A program made the translations under genes and the position numbers. From Giardia muris (taxonomy: Eukaryota; Fornicata; Diplomonadida; Hexamitidae): DNA of 64,000 nucleotides. This document shows positions 17,674 to 27,351 of this stretch, one piece after another. The notes beneath the pieces were generated by a model. That model saw only the letters and a list, made by a program, of their open reading frames with translations, was not told the DNA's origin and did not search any database. The number at the start of each line of letters is the position of its first letter. Position 1 is the stretch's first letter. Location of the stretch: the NCBI GenBank assembly GCA_006247105.1, contig CM016927.1, positions 1,232,711-1,296,710 on the forward strand, read 5' to 3'.

Positions 17674-19842
17674 ATGTCTGTTACGGGTTTGGTGAATGCG
17701 GCCAAGAAGGGGGACCTCGAGGGCATGAAAAGGAACTTCAACCAGATCGGGAGGAAGGACGAAGATAGTCAGACGGCCTTAATGAAGGCTGCAATGTGGG
17801 GCCACGCCAATCGCATCCCCCTCCTTATGAATGAAGCAGGAAGACAGAAAGACAACGGCTGGACTGCACTGATGTTTGCCGCCCTTCTCGGTCATACAGA
17901 CTCTGTTAGACTCCTTCTTTCTGAAGCGGGGAAACAGACGAGAAAGGAATGGGATGGCTTTCCCCCCGGAATGACTGCCCTCATGATAGCAGCCCATCAG
18001 AACTATCACGAGATAGTTGAGCTCCTTCTCCCCTACGAACAGGGGCTGAAAGATTCTGAAGGCCACACAGCCAAGTGGTACGCGCACAACAGTTCAAAGG
18101 AAGGCGACTTCACCCAGGTCCGCAAGCTCCTGGAGAACGAAGGAACAGAACGACTTCCCCCTCCGAGAGAACAATGTCTGCTTGTGGCATCTGCAATCAC
18201 TGGAGACATCGAGGGAATCAAGAAACACCTGGATCGTGTCGGATATCAGGATCCGACCGGGATGACAGCCCTGATGATGGCAGCAAAATATGGCCACTCC
18301 AATTGCATCCCCTTCCTAGAAAGGGAAATTGGGATGCGAAATAACTATGGTACGACAGCATTGATGCTGGCAGCAAGATATGGTCACTCTAATTTCCTTC
18401 CTCTCCTCGAGAAGGAGATTGGGATGCAGGACAAAAAGGGACAGACTGCATTGATGAAGGCCGCACTTCATGGCCGTGCTAACTACATCCCCTTGCTTGA
18501 AAAGGAGGTTGGGAAGAAGGACAATAGTGGCAACACGGCCCTGATGCTGACAGCAAAGAATGGTTACTATGATTGTATCCCCCTCCTAGGGAGGGAAATT
18601 GAAATGCAGGGCAATCATGGATGGACCGCATTGATGCATGCCGCAGAAAAAGGCCATACAGACTGTATTCCCCTTCTTGAGAAAGAGATTGGAATGCAGG
18701 ACAAAGAGGGATGGACTACACTGATGTGGGCTGCTTACCATGGCAAGACAGACTGCGCCCGACTCCTCCTTTCAGAGGCGGGGAAGCAGACGACAGGGAA
18801 ATGGTATGGCTTTCCCCCCGGAATGACGGCTCTCATGATAGCAGCACGTAAGAACCACCCTGAAATCGTCCGACTCCTTCTCCTCTACGAGCAAGGACTA
18901 AACGATTCCGAAGGACACACAGCTCAATGGCATGCAAAGAACAGTTCATGTAGTGGAGACTTCACCCGAGTCCGCAAGCTCCTCGAGAACGAGGGCTCAG
19001 AGCGAATCCCTCCGCCACATAATCCCGGTGAAGTGCCTGGGCTCCGGGATCGTGTTAACAAGCTCGCCACTGAGAACGACTCCCTCAAGAAAGACCTCTC
19101 CTCTTCCAAGAATGCCCTAGATGAGAAAGAGAGGAGGCTAACCCAATCGAATCAGGAAAACTTCTCTCTCAAACAACAGTTCCAGAAGGCCAACGAAGAG
19201 GCCAAGAAGAATCACGAGCTGAACGAGGCCCTGAACAAGAGGGCACAGGAGGCCGAGAAGAGCCTTGCCGAGGCGAGGGGAGAGAACACTTCCCTCAAGA
19301 ACCAGCTCACTGAGATGCAGAACACAATACTCAAGCAGGACAACAAGATCTCCCACCTACGCACAGAGAACACTTCTCTTCAGGAGCAGCCATCCTCCTC
19401 CAAGAAGGCGCAAGGAGAAGCAGAGGAGAGGCTCTTCCAGATGAATCAAGAGATATCCTCTCTCAAAGCCCAGCTCGCCAAGACCAATGAGGAGAAGGAC
19501 GCCCTCCACAAACAGTTTGAGGACAAGGAACGACGGGACAATACTCGAATCGATCGGCTCTCGTCAAAGGTCAAATCTCTCAAGAAGAAACTCAACAAGG
19601 CTATCGATGAGTCCAAGAGGCATGCGAAGATGTGCGAGGACCTCCAGAAGTTATCTGACCAGAAACAGGTCTTCATAGACCAGCTAGTCAAGGAGGCAGC
19701 CTCACTCAGGCAGACCATGGTTCAGCAGAATACCTCTCTCACCACCTCTCTGACCGGGACGCCCAGGGCCCACCGAACCAAGGAGCGGACGTCCCTGTCT
19801 GCTGGCTCCCTCCCAGAGCCGGCCGTCAAGCGGGAGGTGTGA
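17674..19842 (+). CDS. Protein 21.1: ankyrin repeats plus coiled coil
   Basis: 722 aa. Residues ~1-450 are tandem ankyrin repeats of the Giardia type (GWTALMFAALLGHTDSVRLL, GMTALMMAAKYGHSNCIPFL and others), with two longer 'PGMTALMIAA..LLLPYEQGLKDSEGHTA' units. Residues ~455-700 are a heptad-rich coiled coil (LKAQLAKTNEEKDALHKQFE). The tail is short and basic. Ankyrin arrays bind protein partners, and Protein 21.1 members are thought to be cytoskeletal or regulatory scaffolds related to NEK kinases. The start follows TCTCAAAAATG. Its coiled coil shares long segments with the gene at 62119, so the two are paralogues. Confidence 0.88.
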   Translation: MSVTGLVNAAKKGDLEGMKRNFNQIGRKDEDSQTALMKAAMWGHANRIPLLMNEAGRQKDNGWTALMFAALLGHTDSVRLLLSEAGKQTRKEWDGFPPGMTALMIAAHQNYHEIVELLLPYEQGLKDSEGHTAKWYAHNSSKEGDFTQVRKLLENEGTERLPPPREQCLLVASAITGDIEGIKKHLDRVGYQDPTGMTALMMAAKYGHSNCIPFLEREIGMRNNYGTTALMLAARYGHSNFLPLLEKEIGMQDKKGQTALMKAALHGRANYIPLLEKEVGKKDNSGNTALMLTAKNGYYDCIPLLGREIEMQGNHGWTALMHAAEKGHTDCIPLLEKEIGMQDKEGWTTLMWAAYHGKTDCARLLLSEAGKQTTGKWYGFPPGMTALMIAARKNHPEIVRLLLLYEQGLNDSEGHTAQWHAKNSSCSGDFTRVRKLLENEGSERIPPPHNPGEVPGLRDRVNKLATENDSLKKDLSSSKNALDEKERRLTQSNQENFSLKQQFQKANEEAKKNHELNEALNKRAQEAEKSLAEARGENTSLKNQLTEMQNTILKQDNKISHLRTENTSLQEQPSSSKKAQGEAEERLFQMNQEISSLKAQLAKTNEEKDALHKQFEDKERRDNTRIDRLSSKVKSLKKKLNKAIDESKRHAKMCEDLQKLSDQKQVFIDQLVKEAASLRQTMVQQNTSLTTSLTGTPRAHRTKERTSLSAGSLPEPAVKREV

Positions 19843-20007
19843 TCGACCCCCAGGGGAAGCCTCCCGGACTCCCTGAGGACTCTTCCCCAGAGGACTGGAC
19901 GCCCACAGCCCCTCCCTCTCCCAGTGGAGGTATGGGACGAGGGTGCTCCTCCCCAGCTATTCACACGTCCTTCGTCCGTCCTGATGGAGCATGATCCCCA
20001 GGACTCG

Positions 20008-21056
20008 TCACTGGTGCCTCACCGCCTCCTCGAGGACCTCCCGTGCTGTCGGACGATCTTTGGGGTTCCTTGAGAGCATCCGGGAGATGAGGGCAGCAAG
20101 CTCACCCCTTCCCTCGATAACTGGGGGCTCTTCCTTAGAGATAGCGATCTTACCGGGGAAAGGAAGCCTCCCAGTGCACATCTCATATCCAATCACCCCC
20201 AGGGCCCAGACGTCGACCGGGAAGGAGTACTGCGGCTCCGGATCATAAAGCTCAGGGGCCATGTAGAGCTCCGTCCCTACGACCGTGCTCATCTGGCGAG
20301 ACCTGGCGGCATCTCGAACGAGTCCGAAGTCTGCGAGGACGAGCCTTCCATTTGGAGCAAGGAAGATGTTCCCCGGCTTCAGGTCTCTGTGGACGAGCCC
20401 CCTCTCGTGGAGGTAGGCAAGACCGCTCGCCATCTCTCGAAGGCATCTCCACACCTCCTCGTCCCTGAAGGGCTCTCCCCTCTCCCCGCGCCCCCGGACC
20501 TCGTCGAGGAGCGTCCCGGAGCACCAGTCCATCACGAGGTAGGCGGTCCCGTTGTCCGGGTCGTCGTGCACCCGGTGGTAGCGGAGGACGTGGGGGTGCT
20601 CGAGGGAGGGGATGGTCCCCATCTCCCTTCGGAGGGAGTCGACGATCGTCCTCTCCATCTCCTCGTACTCGACGACCTTCAGGGCGCAGTTCCCGTGCTC
20701 CTCGGACCAGGCGGAGAAGACGGTCCCGAAGGCCCCCCTTCCGAGCCTCCCCGTAAGCTGGAAGGACGAGAGCTCCTCGGGAAGGTCGGGGAGCTGGACC
20801 TTCTTTCTGAGGAGGGGCGTGATCTTCTTCTTCCCATCGGGAAGGCCGTTGGCGACATCCTCTGCTGTCCTGCCCTCCCCGTCCTTCAGGTCCCTCTCCA
20901 GGAGGAGGAGGCCGACACACTCCTCGTGTCCTCCCCCCACTGCATGCATCAGGGCCGTCCAACCATCTTCATCATGTTTCCTAGCATCATGGAGATTCCT
21001 TTTCACCCCTCTAGATCTCCCCTCCCGGCTGCCTCCATCAACTCAGTGGGGAACAT
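20008..21056 (-). CDS. Ankyrin-NEK protein kinase with a one-base frameshift near the start
   Basis: An ATG at 21056 with A-rich initiator (CTCAAAAATG) opens MFPTELMEAAGRGDLEG, then meets TGA. The continuation KRNLHDARKHDEDGWTALMHA is in another frame and runs to 20008. Comparison with the paralogues (GDLEG-x-KRN) suggests one missing G in the G run at 21006-21009. The rest contains one to two ankyrin repeats and a complete kinase domain: GRGAFGTV loop, ALKVV lysine, HRDLKPGN, DFG and APE, all catalytic residues present. NEK kinases are greatly expanded in Giardia and many act at the cytoskeleton. Either a sequencing indel or a young pseudogene. Confidence 0.82.
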
Positions 21057-21575
21057 TTTTGAGCATCAAGCATCGACCTCCCCATCTCTCCCAGCCCCGG
21101 ACCCCGACCCCAATGGGAGTGCAAAAGGCCTGGCCCAGTCATCACCTCCAGGCCCCCGAGGAGGCCCTCCTCTTGAGCAGCAGCCTCCGGAACGTCTCAG
21201 AGGACAGCCATCTGTCCCCCTTGACCTGTGGGGCAGGATGCCGGAGGGCCGACTGGATGTTTCTCGACCACGAGGGAATGGGATCTGAGGGAGGCCTCCC
21301 GGCTCAGGGAACTGGACTCATCCTCCTTCCCAGTACACTCCCTAGATCCCTGGCTGGAGTCCGGGGCGAGGGGCTGGACGGAACTGTCGGAGTGGTGTTC
21401 CTTCGCCCCCACACAGACTGCAAGGAGCATGCCCTGACGAAAGGTCTGCTCCTCGTTCGAGTGCGCCCAATGTGACGAGGACCGTCTCGCCTGCTCCATC
21501 CCGATGCAGCCTGAACACCCAGGCCTTCTGAAGGCCGTCCCCAAGCTCGACTAGATCTCTGCCCAGAGATTCACT
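21057..21575. other. ~520-bp region without an assignable gene
   Basis: Between two minus-strand kinase genes. Short plus-strand frames include a cysteine-containing piece just before 21550 (SSFECAQCDEDRLACS), but stops and frame changes prevent a call. It may be a degraded member of a variable gene family. Confidence 0.35.
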
Positions 21576-24500
21576 CTACATGAAGCTGTCAAGGCCAGTG
21601 ATGAAAGGATGCTCGAGGAGCATCGAGGCTGTTGGACGCCGGATCGGATCGATGACGAGTGCTTGACGGCAGAAGTCCGAAAAGAGAACCTCCTCGTCGG
21701 TCAGGTTACAGCACCGCTCTCCGAAGAGCCAGTACTCGAGAAGGCCCTTCTGTGGCGTGAAGTAGAAGCTCTGGCGCGTCTTGTCATCCGTCTCATAGGG
21801 GACGAGCCCGAACGTGAGCATCCGATGGCCCATACGCCCGCTCATGATCATTTCTCGAGGGATCGGGCCAATCAGAGCGCAGATGCGGCTGAGGATTGTG
21901 GCGACCGAGTAGTTCGGGAAGAGGACGCGGCCCGTCAGGAGCTCGCAGACAAGGCACCCGAAGGACCAGATGTCGGCCCGTGTGTCGTAGGGCGTCGCAA
22001 GGATGATCTCCGGGGCGCGGTAGGAGCGTGACTGAATGTAGCTGTGCATCTTGTCGAAGACGAAGGAGGACGACCCGAAGTCGACGAGCGTGACCGATGG
22101 TTCTCCGACGCCTCCGACGAAGTTCTTGTCTCCATGGAGGAGGTTTTCAGGCTTTAAGTCGAGGTGTGTGATGCCGAGACGATGAATATAGTCGAGTGCC
22201 TTGAGAATCTGGCGCGACATCTCCCGAATGACGGGCAGAGTATAGTCGTTGGGCTGGCCCTTCTTCTCGCGCTTGTTGAAGTGAGTATAGAGGTCTTCGC
22301 CGAGCAGCGAGAACTTCAGCAGAAGATGCTCGCGGAAATAGAAGTAGTCGTGGATCTTGATGACGTTGGCGCAGTTGTTCGGGTCAACCTCGCGCAGAAG
22401 CTCCAGGAGATGGACCTCGTCGATGGCCTGGTCGAAGAACTCCTTCTCCTGCTTGATGACCTTCAAGCAATACGTCTGGTTGTCCCGTAGATCGAGGCAG
22501 CTGAAGACGTTGCTGAACGTGGCCGAACCGACCATCTTGAGGAGCTTATACCGCCCGATGATCGTCTCACCCTCCAGGAATGGGACGTCGGCGTCCTCGG
22601 GAGTCGGGAGCTCGAGCGCCCCGGTATGTAAGGGGTTGTAGTGAATCGGAAGCCGGGAGCACGCCGTCGCCCCATGGAGGGCCTCGTGGTCCAGTTCTCC
22701 ACGAATAACCCGCTGGATCGTCGTATATTTCTCCTTCGCAGCATTCGTCGCGTCCGAGGCGTCGAGACTGTTGTGAGCCCCGCTTGTATTTCGCTCGATG
22801 TCGCAGTAGGCCGTAACCGGGAGCAGCGGAATTGAGGCCTGGAATACCCGATCCTCCGGATCCGATGGCGCAGTTATGCTCGAGTTCTCGGCAAGCTCCA
22901 TGGATGTGATGGAGATCTCGACGCGGAGGCACGTCTGGACAGTGTCCGGGCCAAGCGGTGGGAGTGGAACCTCGGGTGGGACGGCTCCTGCACTGATCTG
23001 TGGAATCGCCTGCATCGACTCTAGTGGCGTCGCAGAGGCAATACTCCCTCGCGTCTCTACCGACGCCACATCACCCAGGGTCAAGGCCTCGTATCCGCCT
23101 TGGTTATTCGGATCCATATCCGAGTCAAAGCTAGCATCACGAGGGCCTCCTGATGACTCTGAGGAGAACTGCTCGGTGTCGACTGTAGACTTGGTTAAAC
23201 CTCTGCTCTGCGTTGGTGTCGAAGGATGCGTGCCTCCCAACCGTGAGGACTTCCCGAAGAGCATCTCACGGCCCTGTTGCGGTGCGGCATTAGGGGCCGT
23301 ATTCTCGAGGAGAGACGTAAGGATCTGGCTATACCCACGGTCCTTGCTACGCAGCTTCTCCGCGAAGCTCTTGACGACGGAGTTGAATTTTGTGCGCTCA
23401 TCGTCTTTGAGGATGGCTTGGATCCTATCTTCAAGGCTCGATTGAGGAGAGGCGAGATGGTTCTGCACAAGCTCTTCATAAGAGGTGTCTTTCCGTCCCT
23501 GTTCCCCTCCCTTCTCAAAGGAATGGTGTGATGGCGCTTGAGAAGGAGCAGACGTGCCTTGTTGGCTTTGGATAACCTTGAATTTCAATCCATCCTTTGC
23601 AGCTCGTGCTTCTTCACCAGCAAGAGACTGCTGGTTACGAACACGGGAGGCAAGAACACTCGGCGGCTTCTCCGGTTTCTCACCCTCATCCTCTGCCTCC
23701 GATCTTGCTTCTGCAAGACGCCCGGTACGCAAGACCGTCACAGGTGCAACCGGAGGCTCTCCGGAGCTTTGGAATGCCTGGCTATAGGCTCTAGACTTTC
23801 GCATGAAGAAGACGTTGGGGTAGTATGAGGAGCGCGCAACAACGAACTGCTGCTCGGAGACACTAGCATCATCCTCCAGGGGATGGGTGCGCATCGTGAC
23901 CACCTTCGATGGGGCACGCTTCCCAACGGCCTTCGAGACCGGACGGACGTAGTTCGCGCTCACCTTCTCTGTTGTCTCCGGGAGGAAGTAGACGGCGCTA
24001 CCCCAGTCAAAGACCCAGAGGAGCTCTTTCCCTTCGGTGGGGACGGAGGAAATCCGAGACTTGTACGACCCCATGACGTCAGTCAGGCGACTCGTGACGC
24101 TTGCTGTCGACGTGATACGAGTCATCAGAAGGCGGAGGATCCGGCGCTTGAGCTCCACAAACTCAAGAAGCGCGCGCTTGTCCAGCTTCCGGGCGAGCGC
24201 CCTGCGAGTCCCTAGCGACTCCTCGGGGGCGAGATGAGCCGGAATTCCATCTACCAGGAGATTTGCGTTCGTCCCGATGTTGCTGTGGCGTGGAACGAAG
24301 TCGTCCGGGACGATCTTCTCAATAGGTTGCTTGAGAATCTTTCTCCTGGCATACCCATTCTCCGACTTGTAGTAATCAAGGAAGGGGCTCGAGAGGCGAG
24401 CATAGCCCAAGGCTGGATGCGAGTCGGGAGGGAGCGCCTTCACCTTGCTATCGGGTGGGAAAATTCGCTTCAAGTACAGATGCTGGAAGGGTTGCTTGTG

Positions 24501-24863
24501 GCACACCGACATGCTGTACCGCCGAGAGGTGACGGGGACGAGCCCAAGCGAGTCGACGAGCCCATCGATGTCGGTGAACATCTCGAGTAAGGCTTCTCCC
24601 TCTAATAGGCGGCGGCGCCCAAACCAAACGGGCTGGATGAGGAACTTGTCTGTACGGGCACTAAGGCTGTGCTCCTTCATGATCGCTTTGCGGCTTGCAA
24701 GGACGTCTGGGGTGATGCACCCTCGCGAGATGTTCAGGACAAACTCTAGGTCCGAGAGGATTCGGGCCTCTCCCTGCAGGGCGGAGCAGGTTTCGATGCT
24801 GCCTGCGAGCTCCGCCTCACCCCGCGAGCGGAGAAAGCCGGCGATGAGCGAGACGGGATCCAT
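21576..24863 (-). CDS. DYRK-like dual-specificity protein kinase, long N-terminal extension
   Basis: 1,095 aa from the ATG at 24863. The kinase domain is C-terminal (~752-1090): catalytic lysine in YCLKVIK, HLDLKPEN where DYRKs usually have HCDLKPEN, DFGSSSF, and the DYRK/CLK-type activation segment YIQSRSYRAPE with the regulatory tyrosine. The glycine loop is weak (GSATFSNV, second glycine replaced by alanine). The first ~750 residues are basic to acidic low-complexity sequence with no recognised domain. The ORF could extend 24 codons to 24935, but the AT-rich element between it and the divergent neighbour supports 24863. Confidence 0.85.
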   Translation of the reverse strand: MDPVSLIAGFLRSRGEAELAGSIETCSALQGEARILSDLEFVLNISRGCITPDVLASRKAIMKEHSLSARTDKFLIQPVWFGRRRLLEGEALLEMFTDIDGLVDSLGLVPVTSRRYSMSVCHKQPFQHLYLKRIFPPDSKVKALPPDSHPALGYARLSSPFLDYYKSENGYARRKILKQPIEKIVPDDFVPRHSNIGTNANLLVDGIPAHLAPEESLGTRRALARKLDKRALLEFVELKRRILRLLMTRITSTASVTSRLTDVMGSYKSRISSVPTEGKELLWVFDWGSAVYFLPETTEKVSANYVRPVSKAVGKRAPSKVVTMRTHPLEDDASVSEQQFVVARSSYYPNVFFMRKSRAYSQAFQSSGEPPVAPVTVLRTGRLAEARSEAEDEGEKPEKPPSVLASRVRNQQSLAGEEARAAKDGLKFKVIQSQQGTSAPSQAPSHHSFEKGGEQGRKDTSYEELVQNHLASPQSSLEDRIQAILKDDERTKFNSVVKSFAEKLRSKDRGYSQILTSLLENTAPNAAPQQGREMLFGKSSRLGGTHPSTPTQSRGLTKSTVDTEQFSSESSGGPRDASFDSDMDPNNQGGYEALTLGDVASVETRGSIASATPLESMQAIPQISAGAVPPEVPLPPLGPDTVQTCLRVEISITSMELAENSSITAPSDPEDRVFQASIPLLPVTAYCDIERNTSGAHNSLDASDATNAAKEKYTTIQRVIRGELDHEALHGATACSRLPIHYNPLHTGALELPTPEDADVPFLEGETIIGRYKLLKMVGSATFSNVFSCLDLRDNQTYCLKVIKQEKEFFDQAIDEVHLLELLREVDPNNCANVIKIHDYFYFREHLLLKFSLLGEDLYTHFNKREKKGQPNDYTLPVIREMSRQILKALDYIHRLGITHLDLKPENLLHGDKNFVGGVGEPSVTLVDFGSSSFVFDKMHSYIQSRSYRAPEIILATPYDTRADIWSFGCLVCELLTGRVLFPNYSVATILSRICALIGPIPREMIMSGRMGHRMLTFGLVPYETDDKTRQSFYFTPQKGLLEYWLFGERCCNLTDEEVLFSDFCRQALVIDPIRRPTASMLLEHPFITGLDSFM

Positions 24864-24891
24864 GCGGAATTTAAAAAGCTCGTCGAATTTT
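24864..24891. promoter_or_regulatory. 28-bp bidirectional promoter
   Basis: The whole gap between the divergent ATGs at 24863 (minus) and 24892 (plus). It is AT-rich compared with both genes (GGAATTTAAAAAGC, CGAATTTT), as expected for short Giardia initiator elements. Confidence 0.6.
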
Positions 24892-25560
24892 ATGTGTGAC
24901 GAGCAGTACATCAGTGCCTTTGAGCTGACGACCATGGCGGAGCTCCTGTTCGGACACGTCGGGACTGGGCCGAGGAGCGAACTGGACCTCCAGCGGACCC
25001 TGCGGGACTTCTTTCATGGGATTGGGACTGGAAGTCTGATCAAAGGATTGACTTGGGCAGACGTCCTGGAGAAGGACCTCTTCGTCTCCTGCTATGCAAA
25101 TTCACTTCAACTCCTCCACGTCATTCTGCAGCCCCGGACTCGGGATGATTGGCTTGATGCCTGCACATTCTTTGTCTCGGACGTTCCTGTGGAGCATATC
25201 GATACGATCCTTCGGGTGTGCCGGCTAGCGTCCTTCGGCGCCCCCGGAGATCCAGGAGAGGCGGACTGGGACCAAGACCTCGGGCCAAGTGGGACTTACA
25301 TCCATTGGTTTGTAGCGTATTTTCGTCGAATTCAGTTCTTGAACGCGCTCGAGGCGGTCTGTAGCCTGCATCCGGACGTCGCCTCGTTCCGTGAGAAGCT
25401 ACCCGAGCTTGCTGATCGTTTCGAGGCTCCGGAGCGGGCGTTCACCCTTTCCGCCATGACAATGGCCCTCGATTCCATTGGACATGTCGATTATCTCGAG
25501 CTTCTAACGAGGCTGATGGGTTCACTTCATGGAACACAGAAGCAAGACTTTAAGGGATAA
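24892..25560 (+). CDS. Hypothetical protein, 222 aa
   Basis: Starts MCDEQYISAFELTTMAELL, just after an AT-rich element. The frame is open much further upstream, but that stretch is antisense to the DYRK coding region. It appears alpha-helical and soluble with no signal peptide or membrane segment. I recognise no family. Its 3' end overlaps the next convergent gene by 11 bp. Confidence 0.75.
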   Translation: MCDEQYISAFELTTMAELLFGHVGTGPRSELDLQRTLRDFFHGIGTGSLIKGLTWADVLEKDLFVSCYANSLQLLHVILQPRTRDDWLDACTFFVSDVPVEHIDTILRVCRLASFGAPGDPGEADWDQDLGPSGTYIHWFVAYFRRIQFLNALEAVCSLHPDVASFREKLPELADRFEAPERAFTLSAMTMALDSIGHVDYLELLTRLMGSLHGTQKQDFKG

Positions 25561-27337
25561 GGAGTCCACCGCTATAGAATTCGGCCCCACAGACGGCATC
25601 TGAGAGTAGAAGCCCGGCGTCACGAAGGCTTTGGGCAGCGGTGGCTAGACGTTCTTCTGCGCGTTGATCAAAGCTCCTTGAGTCCTCACCAAGGACGACG
25701 GCGTCACCCATCTGGGAACGATGCGCACGGATGGCGTCGAGCTTACGAGCGACCTCGTCCTTACCAGCGAGGACGATAGCAGAAACCTCGTGAAGCCGAA
25801 ACTCGTTCCAGGCGCCACGGTACATCCAAAGGACCGGGACCTTTTCTCCGAGAACCTCGAGGATGGCGGCTTGCGCGGCGTATGGGGCATCACGAGGCAC
25901 ACTAAGTGAGGCGTTGATGAAGTCGAGTGGGGAGTAGAGGCAGGATTTAGCAAGTTCAACCGAGGAAGAGGACTGATACTCAGAAGAGGAGGAGAAGGAA
26001 GGATATTTCTTAATCATGTCACCGATCTTCTCAAGGACGCTCTTATCGGTACGAAGCTTGACGTAAACGTGTTCATAGAGCTGAAGAAGGGCGGCACGGA
26101 TGACGTCATAACAGGCACTATGGGTGCGATGGGGATCACTAAGGTCTCCGGCCAAGAAGATGGTATGAGGAGAATGCTCTTGGATGAAGGCCATGACGAT
26201 ACGGGTGTCCTCGATCGAAGGCATTCGACGTGGACGAACCTCATCGCCATAGAAGGGGAGCTGTAAGAAGACCTCCTCGTTTTTCTGGTTATCATAGAAC
26301 CCGAGGCGTGTCAGCGCGTCACGAGCCTCCTCTTCGCGGACGATCGCTTTACGACGCGATAGTGGTGTACTTTCATCCTTACTTGCAAGCTCATCTCGAA
26401 CCGCCGAAAATCCAGGAACACAGTATGCGACATGGACCTCGTCACAACGCTTCAAGATGACGTGCTCAAGTGCGAGACCCGCCGAGATGACGTCATCGTC
26501 CGGGTGTGGGCTAAACATGAGGACGGTACCATCATGAGGAATCCATGGCTCCGCTATGGGGGTCAGCTTCGTTTCAAGATTCTTCAAGAAGAAGGCGTCC
26601 TTGATGGGTTTTAATTGCAAGGAGAGAATCCTTCGTCTAGTCGAGACCCCATTCAAGTCCGGTAACTTCTCGGCGATCTCCGTCGCAAACGTACGGGAGG
26701 CCAACAGATCAATCCAGACCGAAGGTTTTCGATCCAGAAGGAAGCGGCCCATGAGACCTTCGGAGTGCCTCAATATCCTCTCTGCCGCCTCGACGTATGT
26801 CTCGCCGGAGATGGCGACTAACGTCTTTGTGGCTTGTGGGACGTTCTCATATAGAAGAGGTGTGACGTGGTCCCAATCGACACCCTTGAGAAGGCTACTC
26901 TTCTTGAAGGTGGTTGGTTGTTCTTCAGCCTTTGCTATAACGAGGCCAAACCCAAAGGTCTTGTTGTGTGGGGTCAAAAAGAGGACGTCCGCCATCATCC
27001 TCTTCTCATTGCTAAGCATATGGAACTCATATGGTGGTAGCTTCTCAGATGTCGTGTCCTGATGTAAAGTTGCTGAGGTCATGGCCGAAGAGATGGCAAG
27101 CTCAAGCCCTGGGGCGTCTCCGAGAACCAAGAGGTCGAAGGAGATCTCGGTGTGTTTGAGTAAAACGCGTCGAAGAACTTCAAAGGAGATGACATCAGCC
27201 CAGAAGGAAATGGTCACCTTCTGCCGCCCTGTCGACGCGATGGCCTTCCCGATCTCCTCGACGAGCGTCTCAACGATGTCATCTTGCGTCGGGAGCACGA
27301 TCACCGGATGCCCTCCAGGAGTGAACTCGATAGACAT
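25550..27337 (-). CDS. NagB-like domain fused to a PIG-L/LmbE-type deacetylase
   Basis: 595 aa from the ATG at 27337 (GGAAGGAAAATG). Residues ~1-265 resemble the glucosamine-6-phosphate deaminase fold (FDLLVLGDAPGLELAI) but lack the GxDGHIAFN catalytic motif. Residues ~272-595 are a PIG-L/LmbE deacetylase: metal motif HPDDD at 278-282, HRTH later, and the segment WMYRGAWNEFRLHE. This order is, from memory, like bacterial two-domain proteins annotated as glucosamine-6-phosphate deaminase (for example in Bacteroidetes). A role in amino-sugar metabolism is plausible, with deacetylation the better supported activity. Bacterial origin is inferred, not shown. Confidence 0.75.
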   Translation of the reverse strand: MSIEFTPGGHPVIVLPTQDDIVETLVEEIGKAIASTGRQKVTISFWADVISFEVLRRVLLKHTEISFDLLVLGDAPGLELAISSAMTSATLHQDTTSEKLPPYEFHMLSNEKRMMADVLFLTPHNKTFGFGLVIAKAEEQPTTFKKSSLLKGVDWDHVTPLLYENVPQATKTLVAISGETYVEAAERILRHSEGLMGRFLLDRKPSVWIDLLASRTFATEIAEKLPDLNGVSTRRRILSLQLKPIKDAFFLKNLETKLTPIAEPWIPHDGTVLMFSPHPDDDVISAGLALEHVILKRCDEVHVAYCVPGFSAVRDELASKDESTPLSRRKAIVREEEARDALTRLGFYDNQKNEEVFLQLPFYGDEVRPRRMPSIEDTRIVMAFIQEHSPHTIFLAGDLSDPHRTHSACYDVIRAALLQLYEHVYVKLRTDKSVLEKIGDMIKKYPSFSSSSEYQSSSSVELAKSCLYSPLDFINASLSVPRDAPYAAQAAILEVLGEKVPVLWMYRGAWNEFRLHEVSAIVLAGKDEVARKLDAIRAHRSQMGDAVVLGEDSRSFDQRAEERLATAAQSLRDAGLLLSDAVCGAEFYSGGLLIP

Positions 27338-27351
27338 TTTCCTTCCTAAGT

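Noticed and set aside
24445..24891. Upstream extension of the 222-aa gene
   Set aside because: Lies antisense to well-supported DYRK coding sequence.
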